From a virus: a stretch of DNA of 51,289 nt. How positions within the stretch are numbered: the first letter of the stretch is position 1; the number at the start of each line of letters is the position of its first letter. The DNA lies in the IMG/VR virus record IMGVR_UViG_3300037246_001819, positions 1 to 51,289 of that record, one strand, 5' to 3'. The translations under genes were made by a program, and so were the position numbers. The notes below the pieces were generated by a model. The model saw nothing but the letters and a program-made list of their open reading frames with translations. It did not search any database and was not told where the DNA came from. Below are positions 45,526 through 51,289 of the stretch, in pieces.

Positions 45526-46560
45526 CTACGCAGCCGTGGACATCTCGAAGCCCGCTTCACGCGGGTTGAAGACCACCAGGTTGAAACTGGTGTCGATCCA
45601 GTGCGCGTACGAACGCGGCTGGTACGGCAACCGCTGGGCCGGAAGCTCGTTCATAAACTCGTTCGTCAGGAACGTGAACTTCACCTGGTCCCAGTTGATC
45701 CCGTAGAACGGGTCATTGCTGTCGCTGTCCAGGTACGGCGTGTACGCGATCGGATTGCCGTGGAACAGCACCCGGCCTTCGAGCGCCGTCAGGTCCGGCC
45801 CGAGCCGGTCGTTCTGGTTCTGGGCAAGCTCGGTGAGCAGTTCCCACACGTTATAGTTCGTGTAGTAGCCCATCTTCCTCCCCCCGCCGGTCGTCCCCGG
45901 AGTCGGGTTCGGGTACGGGTTGAGGAATCGGCTCTTGTTGGCCAGTTCGCGTGCCTTGCGCACGAAGTCCGTACGCGAGACGTTCGTGTACTGGCCCGTC
46001 CAGCTCTTCCAGGCTGCGTAGTCGCCCCGGCTGATGCCGGCAACATTCGCAAACCCGGTCGGGTTGTGCCCGTTCTGGCCGACCGTCGCGTTGTGAGTGA
46101 AGTAGTACAGCAGCCCGTAGGGATCGTCCCCGGTGCCGCCGGTGGCCCAGAAGTACCGTTCCATCTGGTCCGCCAGGTCTTGGAAAGCGCCGAGTCGTCG
46201 CACGTTGACGATATTGACGATCCGCGTCTTCTCGTTCGATTGGAAGGCCGCCTCAAGCTCGTTGCTGACCCAGTAAGCGGTGACGTGTCGCCAGGGCACG
46301 TTGGCCTCGTCGAGAAGCATCGGCACATCGACATTCCGCTTCATGTACAGCCCGACCGCCTGAGCGGTATCGGTTTTTTTCACCTTGACCTGCCAGGTTA
46401 TTTTCTCGCCGGCCTGCGAGTTATCGCGCGCGTTGCGCATCAACTCCGGCAGGGCGACGTACTTCTGGTAGTCGAAGGAGATATCGACCCACACGTCCTG
46501 CTTGGCGGAATCTCTTGTCGCCGAAATGAGGTCCGCGTGGTCGCTGATCTGCATTGCCAT
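45526..46560 (-). CDS. Major capsid protein
   Basis: A 344-aa protein between scaffold and decoration-like genes. It starts MAMQISDHADLISATRDS and includes QVKVKKTDTAQAVGLYMKRNVDVPMLLD, AYWVSNELEAAF and LGPDLTALEGRVLFHGNPIAYTPYLD, which resemble an HK97-like fold, with a long helix (about residues 90-130) and a large beta-rich P domain. A length of about 340 is typical for podovirus capsids. It forms the icosahedral shell. Confidence 0.85.
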   Translation of the reverse strand: MAMQISDHADLISATRDSAKQDVWVDISFDYQKYVALPELMRNARDNSQAGEKITWQVKVKKTDTAQAVGLYMKRNVDVPMLLDEANVPWRHVTAYWVSNELEAAFQSNEKTRIVNIVNVRRLGAFQDLADQMERYFWATGGTGDDPYGLLYYFTHNATVGQNGHNPTGFANVAGISRGDYAAWKSWTGQYTNVSRTDFVRKARELANKSRFLNPYPNPTPGTTGGGRKMGYYTNYNVWELLTELAQNQNDRLGPDLTALEGRVLFHGNPIAYTPYLDSDSNDPFYGINWDQVKFTFLTNEFMNELPAQRLPYQPRSYAHWIDTSFNLVVFNPREAGFEMSTAA

Positions 46561-46579
46561 TCTTCAATCCTTCACCGGC

Positions 46580-47572
46580 TCAGAGCTTGCCCTGCTTCCG
46601 CAGCATCTCATCCACGGCCCGTAGTTGGGCTGGTACGCCGCGGTTGTCCGGGTCAGCCACTTTGGTCTCGCTGGGCCGCGACACCGCGCTTTTGGCGCGT
46701 CTCTGCACGGCAGCGGCAAGCTGCTTCGCCTTTGGGTTGAATCCATTGGTCGCCGCGACTGCGTAAGCGGCGCGCTTGATATGCGCCGCCGTCACTCGTC
46801 GTGGCTGTCCGCCCGGAGTTGGCCCTTCGGCCTGCGCAAGTGCGAGAGCGGTCTGGTCGATCTTGAAGCGACGCTGAAAATGGTCGCCCTTCTGATCGAG
46901 TTCCAAGCTCGCGCCCCGACCGATGAACTCGTCCCATTCCGAGTCGAGTTTTCTGAGCTCGCCATCGAAGAATTGGACCGCAGCGGCCTGTTGCATCCCG
47001 GCCACCGCGCCCCGCATCTGATCCATTTGTTGGGACATGGTTACCATCGCCTTGTTGTAATGGTTGGTCATGTCCGTGAACGAGCTGATGATCTCCGTGC
47101 CGAGATTTTCTTGCTGCTCATCGCTCAGGTTGAGATTGAAGCCCGTGGGAGCCGGCGTGTCGGGCGGACTCGGTTGTGCCTCCGGCTTCGCCTTTTCAGT
47201 TGGCTTGCCTTCGGCTGGCTCTGGGGGCTCTTCGCCGGGCGGCTTCATCGCCTGTATCGTGATTTCGGCCACTTTGGCATCCGAATGAGCCAGGAAGTTC
47301 TCGAGTTGCTCGACGGTGCCAAGCGCGTGTGGATCTTCAATCCCGTAGCCCTTGGCGCGGTCAACCAGCTCGTCTGGCCACTCGTCAGCTTTGTCCTCGG
47401 CCGGATCCGACTCGGCAGCCGGCTCAGTCACCGCGCCGGAAACGTCATCGGCGGCGGGCTGATCCACGGCGGGTTCGGTGATGCTTTCGGGCTGCTCCTC
47501 CACCACTGGCGGTTCAGTTTCGCCAGATGGCGGATCGGCAACTGCCGTACCTGGGGATGGTTCATCAGGCAT
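46580..47572 (-). CDS. Scaffolding protein
   Basis: A 330-aa acidic protein. The N-terminal 130 residues are Pro/Glu/Asp-rich and disordered-looking (PSPGTAVADPPSGETEPPV, then repeats of EPA); the C-terminal two thirds are helical with Gln-rich segments (MSQQMDQMRGAVAGMQQAA, HIKRAAYAVAATNG). This composition and the place just before the capsid gene are typical of scaffold. It would template capsid assembly and then leave. AAGGGA precedes the ATG. Confidence 0.8.
   Translation of the reverse strand: MPDEPSPGTAVADPPSGETEPPVVEEQPESITEPAVDQPAADDVSGAVTEPAAESDPAEDKADEWPDELVDRAKGYGIEDPHALGTVEQLENFLAHSDAKVAEITIQAMKPPGEEPPEPAEGKPTEKAKPEAQPSPPDTPAPTGFNLNLSDEQQENLGTEIISSFTDMTNHYNKAMVTMSQQMDQMRGAVAGMQQAAAVQFFDGELRKLDSEWDEFIGRGASLELDQKGDHFQRRFKIDQTALALAQAEGPTPGGQPRRVTAAHIKRAAYAVAATNGFNPKAKQLAAAVQRRAKSAVSRPSETKVADPDNRGVPAQLRAVDEMLRKQGKL
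47518..47535. repeat. Degenerate palindrome-like site in scaffold gene
   Basis: TTTCGCCAGATGGCGGAT matches the consensus at 14 of 18 positions. It is read PSGET in the scaffold N-terminus, similar in frame to the SPIGE copies. It could be chance. Confidence 0.35.
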
Positions 47573-47756
47573 CGCTGTCCCTTACTTTTTGGGGCGGACC
47601 GCTTCACAAGCGGCCCTCCCGCAAGGGCAGCGATCGTTACGGGACGATCTTACGGGACTGCAAAGCCCGTTTTCGCCACGTCCGGCGAAGACCACCTGTG
47701 AGGCGGCCTGCCAGAACTCCATTTAAGGCTATCACGCCCAACGCCGGGCGTCCAGT
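47573..47756. promoter_or_regulatory. Non-coding gap with hairpins upstream of scaffold
   Basis: This 184-bp gap holds a 9-bp hairpin (47596-47616; GGGCCGCTT, GTG loop, AAGCGGTCC on the minus strand) and a TTTCGCC-ACGTCC-GGCGAAG hairpin (47671-47690) that keeps the arms of the dispersed palindrome with a longer loop. It separates the small portal-side genes from the scaffold and capsid genes and may set their expression ratio. Confidence 0.5.
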
Positions 47757-48035
47757 CTATTTTCGGCCCCGTAGCGTGTATCCACGCTCGAATGCCTCAC
47801 CCGGGCTGTACGACTCGTAGCCGTCCTCGTACACCACGTAGTATCCGCCGATCTTGGGGCGATGCTTCTCGGCCCAGGCGATAGGCAGTTCGATCACGGC
47901 GTAGCTCTCATCGGCCGGCCGCAGCAGTACGGTTCCGCTGCCGGTTGAGACTTCCGCGATCTTGAGCGCGTGGACTTCCTTGTGACACTTGTACTTTGGC
48001 ATCTCTCTCGATGCGGTTTCGGGTTCGCCTGACAT
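47757..48035 (-). CDS. Small conserved phage protein
   Basis: A 92-aa protein with MPKYKCHKEVHALKIAEV, ELPIAWAEKHRPKIGGYYVVYEDGYESYSPGEAFERGY (each cited in part). The sequence KCHKEVHALKI ... GGYYV.YEDGY.S.SP..AFE.GY recurs widely in phages. Function unknown, usually near head or portal genes. GGAG lies six bases before the ATG at 48035. Confidence 0.8.
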   Translation of the reverse strand: MSGEPETASREMPKYKCHKEVHALKIAEVSTGSGTVLLRPADESYAVIELPIAWAEKHRPKIGGYYVVYEDGYESYSPGEAFERGYTLRGRK

Positions 48036-48044
48036 CAGGGGCTC

Positions 48045-48242
48045 CTATTTGGATTTCTTGGCCTTGGCAACCTTCTCCAGTTCCTCGGCCTTGATGCGCT
48101 GCTCCTTCGCCATTCGCATCGCGGCGATCAGCGCGCGGTTCATCCGCTTTTTGTCGCGCTTAATCTCACCAGCGCGGGCCAGCGTGTCCGCGTCGGATTC
48201 AGCTTCCCATTCCTTGTCAGTTTTCGGCGCAGTAGCTGCCAT
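48045..48242 (-). CDS. Small charged helical protein
   Basis: A 65-aa Lys/Glu/Ala-rich protein (MAATAPKTDKEWEAESDAD, then MRMAKEQRIKAEELEKVAKAKK), fully helical by appearance. The ATG overlaps the upstream stop (TGATG). Lies between two head-region genes. No family known. Confidence 0.65.
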   Translation of the reverse strand: MAATAPKTDKEWEAESDADTLARAGEIKRDKKRMNRALIAAMRMAKEQRIKAEELEKVAKAKKSK

Positions 48243-48622
48243 CACGGCCTCCCGGACCAGTTGTCGTCGTGGTTACAGATGTTCCCCCGCATCACTTTCT
48301 GGCAGAATTCACGCTGGTGCTTGCGGCTGGTAATGATCGCCTGGCCAGCCCATAGATCCTTGTCTGGGCAGTCGCGTCGCACGAATTTCGTCGGGACGCC
48401 GCGTTCGACGGCCGTGCGTTCGGCATCGTTGATCTGCTCGGGATGCACGGCCAGCGCGTCGGAGTAGATCGGCCAGCCGGCGGCTCGCGGCTTGGCCTGA
48501 GACGCCCCGGTCATGCGCGCGCCGCAGTCGCACAGCGGAGCCCGCGGCCGGACCTGGCTGGCGTGCCGGCGCTCCCTCACCAGCCGCTTGCACTGCTCGC
48601 ACTTGAAAACGTAGATCGGCAC
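48242..48622 (-). CDS. FmdB-like zinc-ribbon protein
   Basis: A 126-aa protein with an N-terminal zinc ribbon of the FmdB type: MPIYVFKCEQCKRLVRERR ... CDCGARM. The long C-terminal part contains YSDALAVHPEQI and RDCPDKDLWAG. GTG at 48622 is just inside the upstream stop, and this short start was chosen over the earlier one because FmdB proteins begin MP.Y.F.C..C. The cellular FmdB role is regulatory, but in a phage head operon the function is unclear. Confidence 0.72.
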   Translation of the reverse strand: MPIYVFKCEQCKRLVRERRHASQVRPRAPLCDCGARMTGASQAKPRAAGWPIYSDALAVHPEQINDAERTAVERGVPTKFVRRDCPDKDLWAGQAIITSRKHQREFCQKVMRGNICNHDDNWSGRP

Positions 48623-48624
48623 GG

Positions 48625-48906
48625 TCAGCCGTCCTCGACGATCGTCGGCACGGTTTCCTTCAGCGGCTCGACTGCCCGCGTTTGGAAATACTCGGACATC
48701 GCGAACGCGAGATTGATGAGTTCCTTGCACTTCGGCAGATTCGGCGTATCCTGCTCCCTGCCCAGTAGACAATGCAGCATCCCCATCGCCATGTTGGCGC
48801 GGCCCTGAGCAGCCTTCACCACCTGCTTCGCGTGCTGCTCCATTATCTGGTCAAGATGCACACCGCTCCCTGGCGGGAGCCCTGGGTTGTTCATGCGACC
48901 GCTCAT
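48625..48906 (-). CDS. Hypothetical protein
   Basis: A 93-aa helical protein (DQIMEQHAKQVVKAAQGRANMAM, cited in part; CKELINLAFAMSEYF). Two in-frame starts (MSGRMNNPG) exist, and the first overlaps the portal stop (ATGA). It lies between portal and zinc-ribbon genes. It may assist prohead assembly, though nothing proves it. Confidence 0.6.
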   Translation of the reverse strand: MSGRMNNPGLPPGSGVHLDQIMEQHAKQVVKAAQGRANMAMGMLHCLLGREQDTPNLPKCKELINLAFAMSEYFQTRAVEPLKETVPTIVEDG

Positions 48907-50627
48907 GCGATTTCTCCTGGTTCGCTACGGTTGCCGGCGCCCATCAACTGTGCGGTCAGCGCGTCGTCCTGGTTCTCTTGCGACCGACCAGCGGCCGGCT
49001 CTCTGGGTGGACCGGCCTGCGGCGGCGGTTGGAGTTCGATCTGCGGCTCACGCCGGGTTGTCGTCTTGAAGATTTCAGCCAGTTCCGGCTGATCGCGGAG
49101 CCGGCTCAGCAGCCGGACGATTTCGGCAACGTCGATTGTCCCGCCCTGCGCTTGATACAGGGGATAAAGCGACATGAGCATCTGGATCGACTGCAAGAGC
49201 GACGCCATCCGCTCCTCTGGACTGCGATGCTGCAGCGCGTACACATCGACCTGAACGTCGTGCTCGAGGAAGCTGCCCAAGCGTGTTTCGGGGGTCCACG
49301 GTAGCGGAACCTCATAGGTCAGACCGCGCCGCTGGATCTTCTCAAAGAACTGCCGTTCGCGGATCGGGTCGGTCCACTCGTACCACGCCAACGCTTTCAC
49401 GATCCCGCGCGAGAAGTCCTCGACCCGCTTACTCATCGCCTTCATGCGTTTGGAGGCCGCCCGGCTCAGAATCCGGTCCTGACCCAGCGTCTCGCTTGGT
49501 GCCCGCATCCCGCCCATGATCTCAATCCCGCCGCCGAGCCAACTGAACAGGCTGCGCATCTGGATCACCGCGCCCGCCAGGTCACCCCCGATCCCGCCAA
49601 TCCGGTACTGTTTCACCGGGTCGGGGTTGCCGGTCCCGCGCAGCCATTCGCCGTCGAACGCCTTGTTGAGCCGGTCAACCAGATCCTGATCGTCGGCCTG
49701 GGTCAGCCCGACCTCTTTGGTTCGTTCGATTCGACCGAGCACTTTGCACATGGCGGTGTTCGCGCTCTGGTGCATCGCCTTTAGGATCGCCAGCGGAGAA
49801 ATCTGCGAGAGTTCGCCCGGGATGTCGTTGTACGTCAGATAGTGGTACGGCCCGACCTCCGGCCCGTCCCAGTCCTTCTCGTCGAGCACGTTCCAGGTCT
49901 TCGGCTCCATCGTGACGATCTTGCCCGAATCGCCCTCCATCGGAAGCCAGGCCATGGCGAGTTGCGTATGCGGTAGGTAGCGGTCCTTCTCGGATCGCGT
50001 GTCCTTGCCCGTGGGCAGCCCGGTGGAGCTGATAACGTCCTGGAGCTTTTGCGCGCGGAGTTCCTTGCGCGCCTTACGATTGAACCCCTTGAATTCCTGA
50101 GCCCAGTCGAGCGGTACCGTGAAAATCTCGCCAGAGAAAGTGATATAGGGCCAGCGCTCGGCCTCCACATCGTAGAAGAAGCGGTTCATCGGCACGGCGC
50201 GCACCGAGGTAGCGCTGGTCTGGATCGTACCCAGCCCCTCGACGTCGACCTCACCGGTCGTTTCTTCGGTGACTCGCACCACGCCCATCAAGAACAGCGA
50301 GTCGCCCAGAGCAGACTCCACCTCGCGTGAGGCGTGCGTCTCGATGATCCGTTCGTTGGTCCCGCGTTCGAGCCCACGCGCGGCTGCAGTCGCCGCCGGG
50401 TGTCGCGGTGTCACCAGTACCCGAAGGTCGCCCGGCATGAGTTCCTGTTGGTACGTGTTCCGGGCCACCTCAAGCAGGTTCACCGGCCTCGGCATGTCGT
50501 CCGACCCGTCCGGGTGCTGGTCGGCCATCACTTCTTGGATCAGGCTCCTGCGCTTGCGTCGGTGCTTCTCAAGCACCTGGGTCTGTGCGTCCTCGATCAC
50601 CTTACCAAGCGTCTTGCGCGTTTCCAT
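48903..50627 (-). CDS. Portal protein
   Basis: A 574-aa protein of portal size in the right position. The N-terminal part has helices and beta strands (VNLLEVARNTYQQELMPGDLRVLV), the middle has MNRFFYDVEAERWPYITFSGEIFT and PYHYLTYNDIPGELSQISPL, and the C-terminal half includes GGIEIMGGMRAPSETLGQDRILSRAASKRM, the clip and crown part (each cited in part). The C-terminal PPPQAGPPREPAAGRSQENQ segment is disordered. It forms the dodecameric DNA entry ring. Confidence 0.88.
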   Translation of the reverse strand: METRKTLGKVIEDAQTQVLEKHRRKRRSLIQEVMADQHPDGSDDMPRPVNLLEVARNTYQQELMPGDLRVLVTPRHPAATAAARGLERGTNERIIETHASREVESALGDSLFLMGVVRVTEETTGEVDVEGLGTIQTSATSVRAVPMNRFFYDVEAERWPYITFSGEIFTVPLDWAQEFKGFNRKARKELRAQKLQDVISSTGLPTGKDTRSEKDRYLPHTQLAMAWLPMEGDSGKIVTMEPKTWNVLDEKDWDGPEVGPYHYLTYNDIPGELSQISPLAILKAMHQSANTAMCKVLGRIERTKEVGLTQADDQDLVDRLNKAFDGEWLRGTGNPDPVKQYRIGGIGGDLAGAVIQMRSLFSWLGGGIEIMGGMRAPSETLGQDRILSRAASKRMKAMSKRVEDFSRGIVKALAWYEWTDPIRERQFFEKIQRRGLTYEVPLPWTPETRLGSFLEHDVQVDVYALQHRSPEERMASLLQSIQMLMSLYPLYQAQGGTIDVAEIVRLLSRLRDQPELAEIFKTTTRREPQIELQPPPQAGPPREPAAGRSQENQDDALTAQLMGAGNRSEPGEIA

Positions 50628-50639
50628 GGCAATCCACCA

Positions 50640-51062
50640 TCAAATCGGGAGCACCGGTCGCGTTCCGGCGACCCGGGGGTCGTCCGGGTCGTTCTTTAAG
50701 GTCAACTCCAACTCGACGGGCGCGCCAGCCAAGTCCATATGCCCACAGAGCACCGCAAGTTCCGTCCGCATACTACGGCCCATCTGCTCGATCTTCGCCT
50801 TCAGGTCCGCCGCGCGCCCGGGCGCGACCACCGCGAGCGTCACGCCCTTGATTTTCCGCTCGATCCGTTCGGGCATCCGTTCAAGGCTGACGCCTTCTCT
50901 GAGTGTACCGCTCACCCGGCAGCTCAGCAGCAGCGTGAACTTGCCCGGCTCGGCCTCTTCGAGTTCCATCGTCCAGTCCGATAGCGTCGGCTGAATCTCC
51001 ATCTTCACAATGGCTGCGCGAATCCGCTCAGCCGGGCCTTCAGTCTTCGGTGCAACGCTCAT
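50640..51062 (-). CDS. Hypothetical protein upstream of portal
   Basis: A 140-aa protein with an alpha/beta look (MELEEAEPGKFTLLLSCRVSG, RIERKIKGVTLAVVAPGR, PVELELTLKNDPDDPR). The ATG at 51062 overlaps the stop of the previous gene (ATGA); a longer start lies inside that gene. No family recognised. Position suggests a head role. Confidence 0.62.
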   Translation of the reverse strand: MSVAPKTEGPAERIRAAIVKMEIQPTLSDWTMELEEAEPGKFTLLLSCRVSGTLREGVSLERMPERIERKIKGVTLAVVAPGRAADLKAKIEQMGRSMRTELAVLCGHMDLAGAPVELELTLKNDPDDPRVAGTRPVLPI

Positions 51063-51289
51063 GCTTGTACTCCTGTCATCAACTGGAGCCAATCTTGTGT
51101 GAAGCCTTCGGCAGCCGGCCAGAGTCGCAGGGCTTTGAAAGCGTCGTCGAACTTCTTGTCCACCCTACTGACTGCAGCGCCGCTCGAATCGACAAGATGG
51201 CCAGGAACGATCTCGTCTGCGGCAATCGCAATGTGATTCACCCACCCGCCAGTCTGATTCCGATGATCGACGACGCTGATCGCCACGTC
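51059..51289 (-). CDS. 3' part of the Tat-signal protein (continues at 586-1)
   Basis: The remaining 3' codons of the gene described at 1-586, including the repeated end sequence. The frame ends with QLMTGVQA and a TGA overlapping the next ATG. This part contains VVDHRNQTGGWVNHIAIAAD and FDDAFKALRLWP, not recognised. Confidence 0.85.
   Translation of the reverse strand, partial: DVAISVVDHRNQTGGWVNHIAIAADEIVPGHLVDSSGAAVSRVDKKFDDAFKALRLWPAAEGFTQDWLQLMTGVQA
51163..51289. repeat. Right copy of 127-bp terminal direct repeat
   Basis: Identical to bases 1-127. It shows that the contig closes on itself. Confidence 0.97.

Noticed and set aside
1-51289. CRISPR array near the Cas4-like gene
   Set aside because: No regularly spaced direct repeats were seen. 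The dispersed palindrome is irregularly spaced and without spacers of constant size.

Overview
This window is one complete, circularly closed genome of a tailed double-stranded DNA phage (Caudoviricetes). The first 127 bases recur exactly as the last 127, so the unique circle is 51,162 bp, and one gene (229 aa) runs across the join. The virion genes point to a short-tailed, podovirus-like particle: large terminase, portal, scaffold, major capsid protein, head-tail adaptor, a 911-residue tail nozzle-like protein, fibre or lectin-like proteins, and three consecutive glutamine/alanine-rich or very long proteins of the internal ejection type. There is no tape-measure, tube or sheath gene. The DNA is visibly GC-rich, with strong GGAG-type ribosome binding sites and ATGA/GTGA/TGATG gene overlaps. 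Two small lipoprotein-like genes fit a Gram-negative-type host, but the host cannot be named from the sequence.

Layout. (1) 3,620 down to 1, through the join, then 51,289 down to 26,112: one leftward late block in the order small terminase candidate, TerL, portal, scaffold, capsid, adaptor, tail, fibres, ejection proteins. (2) 3,621-4,365: a 745-bp divergent intergenic region with a good sigma70-type rightward promoter, an adjacent 15-bp palindrome, G-runs, tandem repeats, a CTGT microsatellite and two copies of a motif reading leftward. (3) 4,366-9,409: thirteen small rightward genes, including a clamp-loader-like ATPase and a serine recombinase. (4) 26,043 down to 9,480: a leftward early or middle block for DNA metabolism and, probably, lysis. 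It holds a Cas4/AddB-like nuclease, an SMC/RecF-type ATPase, a probable annealing protein, a ParB-like protein, an SF2 helicase, a DUF5131 protein, a cluster of small membrane proteins and lipoproteins with a holin-like gene, a Toprim primase and a RusA-like resolvase. No DNA polymerase, sliding clamp, repressor or endolysin was recognised, so the phage probably uses the host replisome with its own primase, helicase and clamp-loader-like factor.

The most unusual feature is a dispersed 18-bp perfect palindrome, TTTCGCCAATTGGCGAAA. There are eight exact copies and several variants on both arms of the genome. Most sit just upstream of ribosome binding sites in both transcription directions, while two lie inside genes and are read in frame as Ser-Pro-Ile-Gly-Glu. 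One 62-bp block around the palindrome is duplicated on opposite strands 14 kb apart. Other notable items are a tandem duplication of a lectin-like structural gene, a gene that carries a copy of the N-terminal part of the head-tail adaptor behind a Tat-like signal, a motif shared by the two leftward transcription units, and a T-arm-bearing RNA candidate preceded by a tag-like reading frame.
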